A DNA stretch of 47,467 nucleotides from Devosia sp. (GTDB lineage Bacteria; Pseudomonadota; Alphaproteobacteria; Rhizobiales; Devosiaceae). Shown in pieces: positions 40,115-47,467 of the stretch; position 1 is the first letter of the stretch, and every line of letters begins with the position of its first letter. The notes beneath the pieces are model-generated. The model worked only from the letters and a program-made list of their open reading frames with translations. It was not told the DNA's origin and did not search any database. The position numbers and the translations under genes are program-made. Where the stretch lies: NCBI GenBank assembly GCA_015234425.1, contig JADGNE010000016.1:1-47467 (forward strand), written 5' to 3'.

Positions 40115-40993
40115 ATGGCCTTGCGCGATATCGGTCTGGCGCTCCTCGTCGCTGCGATCTGGGGGCTCAATTTCGTCTTCATCAAATGGGGTGTGGAGCA
40201 GGTTCCGCCGCTGTTTCTCACGGCGCTGCGCTATCTCTGCGCCGCCTTGCCGGCCGTGTTCCTGGTCAAGCGGCCAAAAGTCCGGCTTGGCACGCTGGCG
40301 ATCTACGGACTGGCCATCGGCTTTGCGCAGTTTGGCCTCCTGTTCTCGGCCATCAAGCTGGGGATGCCAGCGGGGCTGGCGTCCCTCCTCATGCAGATGC
40401 AGGCGTTTTTCACCGTGGTCCTGGCGCTGTTCTTCCTCGGCGAACGGCTGACCCGGTTCCAGACCATTGGCGGCATGATCGCCATTGCAGGCGTCGCAGT
40501 CATTGCCACCGAGCGGGTGGAACTGACCGCGCTGGTGCCGCTGCTGATGATCATCCTTGCCGCCTTCTTCTGGGGCGTGGCCAATATCGCCTCGAAAAAG
40601 GCCGGGCAGATCGACATGCTGTCCTTTGTGGTCTGGAGCAGTCTCGTCCCCATCATTCCGCTGCTGGGGCTGTCGCTGGTGGTGGAAGGCCCTGCCCTAA
40701 TTGGCGAGGCGCTGGCCGGGTTCAGCGGCCGCAGCGTCTTTGTCGTGCTGTTCAACGCCTATGCCGCGACGATCCTCGGCTTCGGGCTCTGGAGTTATCT
40801 CCTCAAGCGCTATCCGGCGAGCCTGATTGCGCCGTTTTCGCTGCTGGTGCCGGTGGCGGGCATAGCCTCGTCCATGATCCTGCTGGGCGAGGAAATCACC
40901 CTCGTCGAAATTGCCGGCAGTGCCCTGATCTTCGTCGGCCTCGTCTGCAGCGTACTCGGCGCGCGCCTCTTCAACCGTCTGCGGTCTGCCTGA
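40115..40993 (+). CDS. EamA-family permease, first of a tandem pair
   Basis: 292 residues from the ATG at 40115 (MALRDIGLALLVAAIWGLNF), about ten membrane helices. It contains two EamA repeats, with GLNFVFIKWGVEQVPPLF and the second-half LILLAAFFWGVANIASKKAG-like segment. RhtA/YdcZ-type relatives export amino acids; the substrate here is unknown. The stop overlaps the ATG of the next, homologous gene (TGATG). Confidence 0.87.
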   Translation: MALRDIGLALLVAAIWGLNFVFIKWGVEQVPPLFLTALRYLCAALPAVFLVKRPKVRLGTLAIYGLAIGFAQFGLLFSAIKLGMPAGLASLLMQMQAFFTVVLALFFLGERLTRFQTIGGMIAIAGVAVIATERVELTALVPLLMIILAAFFWGVANIASKKAGQIDMLSFVVWSSLVPIIPLLGLSLVVEGPALIGEALAGFSGRSVFVVLFNAYAATILGFGLWSYLLKRYPASLIAPFSLLVPVAGIASSMILLGEEITLVEIAGSALIFVGLVCSVLGARLFNRLRSA

Positions 40994-41874
40994 TGCCCCT
41001 CCGTCATATTCTTCTTGCCCTTGTGGTTGTCGCCATCTGGGGGTTCAATTTCGTCGTCATCAAATGGAGCGTCGAGGCGCTGCCGCCGATCCTGGCCGCG
41101 GCGCTACGCTTTACGGCGGCGGCGTTTCCGCTGGTGTTTTTCGTAAAGCCGCCCAAGGCGCCGGTGTGGATCGTGGTGAGCTACGGGCTGTGCCTGGGGT
41201 TCCTGCTCTATGCTTTTCTCAATCTGGCGCTGGCCTGGGGCATGCCGGCGGGGCTGGCTTCGCTGGTGCTGCAAACGCAGGCCTTTTTCACCATGGCCCT
41301 GGCCTTCCCGCTGCTGGGCGACCGGCCCGGGAAATTCCAGCTTGCGGGAGCGGCGATTGCCTTTTCCGGGATCGCCGTCATCGCGCTCGAGCGGCTCGAG
41401 GGCGCGAGCCTGCTGCCGCTGGTGTTCACCATATTTGGTGCCGCCAGCTGGGGCATGGCCAATGTGCTGACCAAGATGGCCGGCAAGGTCGATGCGCTCT
41501 CGTTCAATGTCTGGGGTGCGCTGGCCGCGCCCGCGCCGCTGCTCGGGCTCTCGCTCTTTACCGAGGGCTGGCCGACCATTGTCGAGGCCATCACCCAGTT
41601 CTCATGGGCGGACGCGGCGATGATCGCGTTTCTCGCCTATATCTCGACCATTCTGGCGGGGGCGATCTGGAGCTGGCTGCTCGGCAAGCACCCGACCTCG
41701 GTGGTGGCGCCTTTCACCCTTCTCGTGCCGATCACCGGGCTTTTGTCCGGCTATCTCATTCTGGGCGAGATGATCACGCCGATCGAAATCCTCGGCGCCG
41801 TCGTGGTCATTTCCGGGCTCGTCGTGACCGTGATGGGGCGCAAGAAAACCGTCCCGCTCGTGGTCGCAGACTGA
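40993..41874 (+). CDS. EamA-family permease, second of a tandem pair
   Basis: 293 residues (MPLRHILLALVVVAIWGFNF). It is a close paralogue of the preceding gene: the starts align as ALLVAAIWGLNFVFIKWGVE and ALVVVAIWGFNFVVIKWSVE. Coupled translation and the same length suggest a recent tandem duplication. The two may act separately or as a pair. Substrate unknown. Confidence 0.87.
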   Translation: MPLRHILLALVVVAIWGFNFVVIKWSVEALPPILAAALRFTAAAFPLVFFVKPPKAPVWIVVSYGLCLGFLLYAFLNLALAWGMPAGLASLVLQTQAFFTMALAFPLLGDRPGKFQLAGAAIAFSGIAVIALERLEGASLLPLVFTIFGAASWGMANVLTKMAGKVDALSFNVWGALAAPAPLLGLSLFTEGWPTIVEAITQFSWADAAMIAFLAYISTILAGAIWSWLLGKHPTSVVAPFTLLVPITGLLSGYLILGEMITPIEILGAVVVISGLVVTVMGRKKTVPLVVAD

Positions 41875-41885
41875 GCGCCAAACGA

Positions 41886-41909
41886 AAAGGCCGCCCGGAG
41901 GCGGCCTTT
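41886..41909. terminator. Bidirectional terminator between EamA and EF-hand genes
   Basis: AAAGGCCGCC (41886-41895) pairs perfectly with GGCGGCCTTT (41900-41909). Flanking A/T runs suit both strands. Confidence 0.85.
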
Positions 41910-41913
41910 CTGA

Positions 41914-42225
41914 TCAGTCGTCCTTGGTATTGGACAGCGATTCCGTGGGGGATGGAACCGCAGCAGGCGCCTCGCCCGGCGCAGGCACCGATACGGCTGA
42001 AGGCTGGAGGCTGTTGAGCTCGTCCGAGCTCAGTCCACCGCTGAGATCAACGTCCGCCGCACTGAATTCTTCCTGGGTCAGATCAGGCCAGACCACCTGC
42101 AGCTCGCCATAGCTCAATTCGCCGTTTCCGTCGGTATCGACATCAGCAAAGCTGAGCGGGGTCTGAGCGATGGCCGGGGCGGCGAGGAGGCCGATGGCGG
42201 CGAGGGCAATTGCATATTTACGCAT
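41914..42225 (-). CDS. Secreted EF-hand protein 1
   Basis: 103 residues. The signal peptide MRKYAIALAAIGLLAAPAIA is followed by two EF-hand loops, DVDTDGNGELSY and DVDLSGGLSSDE, separated by VWPDLTQEEFSA. The last ~30 residues are Ala/Pro/Ser-rich and disordered-looking. A periplasmic Ca2+ binder or sensor is likely. It has a paralogue just upstream on the same strand (42378-42626). No partner is evident. Confidence 0.82.
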   Translation of the reverse strand: MRKYAIALAAIGLLAAPAIAQTPLSFADVDTDGNGELSYGELQVVWPDLTQEEFSAADVDLSGGLSSDELNSLQPSAVSVPAPGEAPAAVPSPTESLSNTKDD

Positions 42226-42377
42226 GGGATTTCTCCTTGGGAGAAGCCCGTCCTAGCGCGGCGAAATGGTCGCCGTGGCGCCGGAAGGCGCAGCGCCGGT
42301 CGGGCTGGAAATGGGGAAGCCACCCCGAGAGAGTGCGGGGTGGCTCGGCGCCCGCCTCAGGGAGGCGGGCAAAGCAA

Positions 42378-42626
42378 TTAGTTCGCCGGGGCGGCAGCAG
42401 CGGCCACCAGGGCATCATATTCTTCGGCGCTGAGCTCGCCATTGGCGTCGACATCGGCAGCGGTGAACGCTTCTTCGGTCAGGTCAGGCCATGCAGCCTG
42501 GGCCTCGGTCAGGGAGATGCCACCGCTCGTATCCGAATCCACCGATGCGAAGTCGGTAGCAGCCTGCGCAAAGGCAGCGGTCGAGAGACCGAGGACGACG
42601 AGCGAGGAAAGAACGATCTTCTTCAT
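42378..42626 (-). CDS. Secreted EF-hand protein 2
   Basis: 82 residues from the ATG at 42626 (GGAG 9 nt upstream). Signal peptide MKKIVLSSLVVLGLSTAAFA, then EF-hand loops DSDTSGGISLTE and DVDANGELSAEE around AWPDLTEEAFTAA. The linker is nearly the same as in protein 1, so the two are tandem paralogues; this one lacks the disordered tail. Between the two genes (42226-42377) lie GC-rich hairpins at 42318-42345 and 42350-42370 that may attenuate or stabilise the transcript. Confidence 0.82.
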   Translation of the reverse strand: MKKIVLSSLVVLGLSTAAFAQAATDFASVDSDTSGGISLTEAQAAWPDLTEEAFTAADVDANGELSAEEYDALVAAAAAPAN

Positions 42627-42739
42627 GGCATTTAGCTCCATGTGATTTGGGATTTGCGGGAACGGATTTGTCCGCTTCCGACGAATGCTCTCCGGCGATC
42701 CGTGAGACAGAGACTGACGGGGCAATGTGGTCATCATCG

Positions 42740-42775
42740 GCCCAGACATGGGCGTAAAAAATGTGATGTCTGGGC
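42740..42775. repeat. 10-bp inverted repeat upstream of the EF-hand genes
   Basis: GCCCAGACAT (42740-42749) and ATGTCTGGGC (42766-42775) are perfect complements with a 16-nt spacer, about 115 bp before the start of EF-hand gene 2. It could be an operator or a leader hairpin. Confidence 0.6.
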
Positions 42776-42967
42776 AATTTGCGGGCAGTCGAGAGGCCCG
42801 GCAACGCTGGCACTCAAAGTTACGATCACGCCAGACCGGGCCGGATCTTGACCACAAAGGGAAAAGCTGGGCGCTCTATTGATCACAATTGAGGCCAGCC
42901 AAGTCCAGTTTGAAGGCAAATGCGCCTCACTGGATCTTTTTATTGAGCAGAAACTGCGCTGGATCCC

Positions 42968-43008
42968 AAAAATACAAAAAAGCGGGCCCGAGTAAATTCG
43001 CGGCCCGC
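42968..43008 (-). terminator. Terminator after the carbonic anhydrase gene
   Basis: On the minus strand GCGGGCC ... GGCCCGC is followed by TTTTTTGTATTTTT. It lies 52 bp after the carbonic anhydrase stop. Confidence 0.85.
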
Positions 43009-43060
43009 CTGCAAATGGTCAGTGATCTGGAGTGGCGGCCGGCTGCCCGGCCGCGTTTAC

Positions 43061-43726
43061 TCAGAGCTCGGGGCGGATAAAGTCGCCCGCTTCGTTCATC
43101 ACCCACAACTCGCCGGTCGAAATATCGAACCAGGCGCCATGGACGGCCAGCTTACCCTCAGCTTCGAGCGAAGCCACATAGGGGAAGGTGCGCAGATTGA
43201 AGATCGAGTTGCGGATTGAAATCCGCTCCATCGCCGTCTGGCGCTCGGCCGGGGTCATCAGGCTGTTCTGCCCCACCTGGCTGGGCAGGTCACCCAGCAT
43301 GGTCAGCCACTTGCCGATGAAGTCACCGCTGTCGAGGGGCTTGGAGGCCGGATTGAGCGCAGCCTGGATACCGCCGCAGCGGCCGTGCCCCATGATCACG
43401 ATATCGGCGATGCCCAGAGCCTTGACGGCATATTCAATGCCGGCCGAGGTGCCGTGCTGGCCGCCGTCTGGCTGATAGGTGGGGACGAGATTGCCGACAT
43501 TGCGCAGGACGAAGAGTTCGCCGGGCCCGGCATCGAAGATCATCTCGGGCGCCGCGCGGCTGTCGCAGCAGGCAATGATCATGGTGGTGGGCTTCTGGCC
43601 TTCCGTGGCCAGGTCGCGAATACGCTCCTTCTCCCGGGCATAGCGCCCCGACATGAAGTTGGCGTGTCCGTCGAGCAGGTATTTTGGAAACCGGTGCATG
43701 GGCACGGAATTATCTGCTAGAGCCAT
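43061..43726 (-). CDS. Beta-class carbonic anhydrase
   Basis: 221 residues from the ATG at 43726; an ATG at 43699 (MHRFPKYLLDG) is an equal candidate. Zinc ligands are in CCDSRAAPEMIF and GHGRCGGI (Cys-Asp and His-x-x-Cys). The SDTAGIEYAV-like segment HGTSAGIEYAVKALG is typical. It interconverts CO2 and bicarbonate in the cytoplasm. The divergent DUF1737 gene starts 42 bp away, so the two share a promoter region. Confidence 0.93.
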   Translation of the reverse strand: MALADNSVPMHRFPKYLLDGHANFMSGRYAREKERIRDLATEGQKPTTMIIACCDSRAAPEMIFDAGPGELFVLRNVGNLVPTYQPDGGQHGTSAGIEYAVKALGIADIVIMGHGRCGGIQAALNPASKPLDSGDFIGKWLTMLGDLPSQVGQNSLMTPAERQTAMERISIRNSIFNLRTFPYVASLEAEGKLAVHGAWFDISTGELWVMNEAGDFIRPEL

Positions 43727-43767
43727 CAAGATCAATAAAGATCGTATTACTGGGGGCACGAGCATAC

Positions 43768-43974
43768 ATGCTCATCTACCGTTTTCTCACCGGCGAGGAC
43801 GATGCAGCGTTCTGCCATAAGGTTACCAAGGCATTAAGTGAGGGTTGGGCGCTGCATGGCGCACCGACCTATGCCTATGATGCCGTCAGCAAGAAGATGC
43901 GTTGTGGACAGGCCGTCACCAAGGTGGTCGCCAACCAACCCTATGATCCGGACAAGAAGCTCGTCGATTATTAG
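43768..43974 (+). CDS. DUF1737-domain small protein
   Basis: 68 residues from the ATG at 43768 ([20 protein letters not shown]). The single domain has the DUF1737 pattern YRFLTGxDDxxFCxKV ... ALxxGWxLHGxPTxxYD. Function is unknown in the family. Longer upstream starts would run into the carbonic anhydrase start and are not supported. Confidence 0.82.
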   Translation: MLIYRFLTGEDDAAFCHKVTKALSEGWALHGAPTYAYDAVSKKMRCGQAVTKVVANQPYDPDKKLVDY

Positions 43975-44066
43975 GGTTTTTCAGCACCTTAGCTGCAAAG
44001 ACATATTCTCCCGGCACGGTGTCCCTGATGGACGCCGCGTCGGGATAACTCCCCGGGGGGGCGGGG

Positions 44067-46098
44067 TTAGAATTCGCTCCAGTCCTCGGCCGTCGCCGCA
44101 GCGCCGCCGAAATAGGTCTTGCCGCTTTCTGCACTGACTTGATCAGACCGCGTGCGCCCCCTGCCCGTTCGAGCCGCGCCGCCTCGGCACTGTCGGCCAT
44201 CGGACCGCGATCGGCACCGGGCGAATCACGCAGGGTGAACGTCTCGACAATGCCGTCCACACGGCTCGCCTGACCTTCCGTCTGCTCGATCGAGGCGTTC
44301 ATTTCCTCGACAAGAGCAGCGTTATGCTGCGTCATTTCGTCCATCTGCCGCACCGCCACATTGATCTGGCTGATGCCTGCGGCCTGCGCCTGGCTGTCGG
44401 TGGCGATATTGCTCATCAGCGAGGCCGAGTTGCGGACGCCCTCGATGATCTCGTTGAGGCGCCCGGCCACATCGGCCACGAGCCGCGACCCGTTGCGCAC
44501 CTCGTCTCCGCTCTGCTCGATCAAATTCTTGATATCGGCAGAAGCCTGAGCGGCGCTCTGGGCAAGACGGCGAACTTCCACGGCAACCACCGCAAAGCCC
44601 TTGCCTGATTCACCGGCGCGCGCCGCTTCCACTGAAGCGTTGAGGGCGAGCAGATTGGTCTGGAAGGCGATGTCGTCAATGAGGCCGATGATATTGGAGA
44701 TCTTGGTGGCCGAGGCGGAAATCCGCTCCATGGCCTGGGTGGCTTCCTGCATCACCCCATTGGAGGCCTCGGCCACATTGGTCATGCGTCCGGCCCCGTC
44801 GCTGGCCTGGCGGGCCTGCTCGGCATTGCTGGTGACGGTCGTGGCCAGCTGATCCATGGCCGCCGAGGTTTCCTCGATGGTTGCGGCCTGGCGGGTGGTG
44901 CGTTCGGACAGGTCATTGGCACCGGCAAGGATTTCGCCCGTCACCTGCTTGAGGGCGCGCGAGGTGTCCCGCAGCTGGATGGTGATGTCTTCGATCTTGT
45001 CGGCGACACTATTGGTGCTCTGCTTGAGCTGGGCGAAGGCCCCTCTGTATTCGCCGCGCATGCGATCGCGCAGATCGGCGCGGGCCATGGCCCCGAGCAC
45101 GCGATCGGCTTCACCAAGGGCGGTTTCGACCGATGCCATCATGCCATCGAGATTGCCGGCGATCCGGTCGATCTCCTTGTCGCCGAACTGCTGGGCGATG
45201 CGGGTGCGGAAATCGCCGTTCATGGCACTTTCGATCACATGGTCGAAGGCGGCCTGGAAACGGGCCATCATCTCGGCACGAGCGGTCAGCTCGGCGGCAC
45301 GCATCTGCTTTTCCACCTCGGCGGCCTGCACTTCGAGGCCGTTGACGCGGAAGGTCTCGAGCGCCCGGGCCATCTCGCCCAATTCGTTCTGGGCATCCTT
45401 GCCGGCAATATTGGTGTCGTACTGCCCCTCGACCAGCTTGGCCATGGTCTGGGTCAGGCGAGAGAAGGTGCCGGTCAGCCAGCGGCCGGTGAGCACGGCC
45501 AGGGTCACGCCGATGATGAGGCCAATAATGGAAATGGCAGCCACAATCATCAGCTGCAGCGCTTCTTGCTGGGCAATCACGGACCCGAGGGCGTTCTGGC
45601 GATCATGGGCCTGCTTGGACAGGTCATAGTAAAGCGCGAACATCTCCGGCCCCTTGGCGCTCAAGAGGGCAGTCTGCGAATGGTTCTGGGGATTGGCGCC
45701 GGCAGCAACGGCATTGGTGAGCGCATCAAAGCCGGTCGAATACTGGGCCAACAGGGAAGAGGCCTGGTCGATGGCGCCCATCGCCTCCGGATCTTCAGAA
45801 AAATATGTTGGCGCGGTCTGCTTTGCTTCGGACAGGACTGCAATCTGCTCGCGCACTGCGCTGGCCCACTGATCGGTCGGCGTCAGCTGATAGTTCAGAA
45901 AATCGATGCGCAGCAGAGAGATATCTCTGAGAAACTCATCCAGGAGGAGGGTTTGTCGCGCAACCTTTCGGTAGTCGCCAAATAAATGCTCCGCGTTTGA
46001 CATGAGCATGATCGCGCTGGCGCCGGTAATGACCAGAACAATAGTAGCGCAGCAAACGCCCCATATATTCTAGACTTTACGCTCGTAAATAGACGCAT
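44067..46098 (-). pseudogene. Methyl-accepting chemotaxis protein, frame broken twice
   Basis: The three pieces lie in three frames. Piece 1 (from ATG 46098) is [20 protein letters not shown], the basic N-terminus and first half of TM1. Piece 2 (from about 46040) is [14 protein letters not shown], then a helical sensor domain, TM2 ([20 protein letters not shown]), HAMP and the signalling domain with the hairpin tip [20 protein letters not shown]. Piece 3 gives the normal chemoreceptor ending TAEDWSEF and a stop at 44067. Each junction fits loss of one base; the second could be in the GGGGG run near 44154-44160 (minus strand). The middle frame alone gives a 697-residue protein with a foreign tail. 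It could be real decay, phase variation or sequence errors. Confidence 0.75.
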
Positions 46099-46453
46099 TG
46101 TTTGAACCCCCAAATGGATTAACTTCGAGAGTCGCACATGTTCCTTACTGAACTGTTATGGAGAAAAGGGGCGAGAAACTAGGTTCCAAGTGTAAATTTT
46201 CTACTACCCACTGCGGGATGAGACTAAAATCGCGGATGGTAGATTTGCCGAAGCGGGGATGGCGAATACTGTACCGGGAACGAATCGCCATCCGAACACG
46301 CTGTGCGCTATGCGAACAAAGTGCGTGATGCGCCAAAAGTTGATCTCGCCGGGGGTTCCAACCTTTGATTTGCTAAGGATTGAGCGCTAAAACGCGAACC
46401 ATTCCAAACTAGAGGCGACAAATTGTCCCTCCGTAAGGCCCCGGATTAGAGCC
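46099..46453. other. 355-bp AT-richer intergenic region before sdhC
   Basis: No gene is recognised here. Base composition is visibly richer in A/T than its neighbours, as expected of a region with two divergent promoters. The only candidate control element that I can support is the promoter-like sequence at 46365-46393. Confidence 0.55.
46365..46393 (+). promoter_or_regulatory. Candidate promoter of the sdhCDA operon
   Basis: TTGATT (46365-46370), 17 nt, TAAAAC (46388-46393), about 60 bp before the sdhC ATG. Pattern evidence only. Confidence 0.35.
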
Positions 46454-46840
46454 ATGTCGGTCAGAGCCCGCCCTACCTCCCCGCATTTGCAGATCTATCG
46501 CTGGACCGTCACCATGGCGATGTCCATCCTCCACCGTGCCACCGGCATCGCCAATTACGCGGGCATGGCCCTGTTCGTGATCTGGCTGGCCGCCGCCGCG
46601 ATGGGGCAGGACGCGCTGATGTCGGTCAATTTCATCTTCGGCAGCTGGTTCGGACAGCTCGTGCTGTTCAGCTTCACCTGGAGCCTGGTGCACCACATGC
46701 TCGGCGGCCTGCGCCACTGGGTCTGGGACTTTGCCGCCATGATGGAGCCCGGCCAGCGCGAAGCCATGGCCTGGGGGACGATCATCGCCTCGGTGCTGAT
46801 CACCCTTCTCATCTGGACAATCTTTGTGTGGGTAGCCTGA
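46454..46840 (+). CDS. sdhC: Succinate dehydrogenase cytochrome b556 subunit
   Basis: 128 residues, membrane anchor of complex II. It starts RPTSPHLQIYRWTVTMAMSI with SILHRATGIANYAGM (the Ser/Arg of the quinone site region), three membrane helices, and the heme-ligand region SLVHHMLGGLRHWVWD. The stop overlaps the sdhD ATG (TGATG). Confidence 0.95.
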   Translation: MSVRARPTSPHLQIYRWTVTMAMSILHRATGIANYAGMALFVIWLAAAAMGQDALMSVNFIFGSWFGQLVLFSFTWSLVHHMLGGLRHWVWDFAAMMEPGQREAMAWGTIIASVLITLLIWTIFVWVA

Positions 46841-47232
46841 TGCGCGAACAAATCATCACCCAGGACGTGATCGCCAATCCGCGCAGCCATTATGGCGACG
46901 CAAAGGCCTCCACCCGTCACTTCATTACCCAGCGCGTCACCGGGCTGTGCAATGTCCTCTTCATCGGCCTGCTGCTGTATCTGGTGGTCCGTGTCGCCGG
47001 TCAGGACCGCACTGATCTCGTTGCCGTCATCGGCAATGGCTGGATCGGCATTCCGCTGGCCGTGCTGATCGGCATCGTCGCCATCCATATGCGCAATGGC
47101 ATGCGCGATACGCTCGAGGATTACCTCCACGGCTCGATGTATCGCCTCGCCATGATGCTCAATACGCTTTTCTGCCTGATTGTTGCCCTGGTCGGTATCG
47201 GCTCGGTGCTCAAGATCGTCTTCTGGGGTTGA
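46840..47232 (+). CDS. sdhD: Succinate dehydrogenase hydrophobic membrane anchor
   Basis: 130 residues, second membrane anchor of complex II. Features: [20 protein letters not shown] in the first helix and [20 protein letters not shown] with the heme-ligand His and the conserved Asp-Tyr. Three helices in total. Translationally coupled to sdhC; sdhA follows after 5 bp. Confidence 0.94.
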   Translation: MREQIITQDVIANPRSHYGDAKASTRHFITQRVTGLCNVLFIGLLLYLVVRVAGQDRTDLVAVIGNGWIGIPLAVLIGIVAIHMRNGMRDTLEDYLHGSMYRLAMMLNTLFCLIVALVGIGSVLKIVFWG

Positions 47233-47237
47233 TCGAC

Positions 47238-47467
47238 ATGGCTAACTACGAACTGATCGACCATGAATTTGACGTGGTGGTCGTGGGCGCCGGCGGCGCT
47301 GGTCTGCGCGCCACGCTCGGCATGGCCGAGCAGGGTTTCAACACCGCCTGCATCACCAAGGTTTTCCCGACCCGCTCGCACACCGTTGCAGCCCAGGGCG
47401 GCATTGCCGCCTCGCTGCAGAACATGGGCCCTGACAGCTGGCAGTGGCACATGTACGACACCGTCAA
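47238..47467 (+). CDS. sdhA: Succinate dehydrogenase flavoprotein subunit (5' part)
   Basis: The first 76 codons only; the gene runs off the window. The FAD-binding start [20 protein letters not shown] and [10 protein letters not shown], with the His that carries covalent FAD, identify SdhA. It oxidises succinate to fumarate on the cytoplasmic face of complex II. The start is ATG 47238. Confidence 0.96.
   Translation, partial: MANYELIDHEFDVVVVGAGGAGLRATLGMAEQGFNTACITKVFPTRSHTVAAQGGIAASLQNMGPDSWQWHMYDTV

Larger units (their letters stand above)
42627..43060. other. 434-bp intergenic region with inverted repeats, no gene
   Basis: No convincing ORF was seen. It contains the inverted repeat GCCCAGACAT/ATGTCTGGGC (42740-42775), a minus-strand terminator (42968-43008) and a second GC-rich dyad GCGGCCGG/CCGGCCGC around 43035-43054. 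The region must hold the promoter of the EF-hand genes. Confidence 0.6.

Noticed and set aside
43916..44066. C-terminal extension of the chemoreceptor frame beyond the normal end
   Set aside because: It overlaps the DUF1737 gene and its sequence is unlike chemoreceptor tails; the normal ending is present in another frame.
46145..46336. A 63-codon minus-strand frame upstream of sdhC
   Set aside because: It lies in an A/T-richer promoter region and has no motif and no ribosome site.

Overview
The window reads as chromosome of a GC-rich alphaproteobacterium, most likely order Hyphomicrobiales (Rhizobiales). Devosia or a relative is my best guess, inferred only from gene order and protein style. 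The supporting signs are a split atpHAGDC operon, the rplU-rpmA-(GNAT)-obgE-proB-proA-nadD-rsfS-rlmH-envC-ctpA-rppH order, priA next to xerC, and an L21 protein with an Ala/Lys-rich tail.

Left part (1-11093) is accessory in character. It opens with a broken chemoreceptor gene abutting a broken IS3-type transposase. Next comes a compact nitrite-assimilation cluster: nasT-nasS (antiterminator and nitrate/nitrite sensor), then nirB-nirD-nirC-cysG (NADH-nitrite reductase, nitrite channel, siroheme synthase). Between nasS and nirB lies a readable control region: a sigma-54 type promoter, two hairpins with A1/G4 hexaloops (ANTAR-type RNA), and a perfect 13-bp terminator whose left arm overlaps the second hairpin. 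The cluster is followed by a decayed IS91-type element, a full-length tyrosine integrase and a tRNA-Ser(CGA) gene, an arrangement typical of an integrative element at a tRNA. No nitrate reductase is present in the window.

Middle part (11356-34521) is core genome. It holds a Tat-like secreted metallo-hydrolase, then rplU-rpmA, four overlapping GNAT acetyltransferases, obgE, proB, proA, nadD, rsfS and rlmH. These are followed by an envelope/processing group (EnvC-like, CtpA, divergent polysaccharide deacetylase, RppH, Asp/Glu racemase). On the minus strand are atpH-A-G-D-C and priA, with xerC divergent from priA.

Right part (34741-47467) mixes transporters and small secreted proteins: three EamA permeases, an exported protein made of seven acidic Cys-containing repeats, a BaiN/HI0933-type flavoprotein, and asd preceded by an unusual leader (promoter, 31-codon Thr-rich ORF, long hairpin). 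It continues with two paralogous secreted EF-hand proteins, a beta-carbonic anhydrase, a DUF1737 protein and a chemoreceptor gene whose reading frame is broken twice. The window ends in sdhC-sdhD and the start of sdhA.

The strongest items for a second look are the ANTAR leader of nirB, the Thr-rich leader of asd, the seven-repeat exported protein, the GNAT quartet in the ribosome/Obg locus, and the possible island at tRNA-Ser. None of these is proof of a wholly new system.
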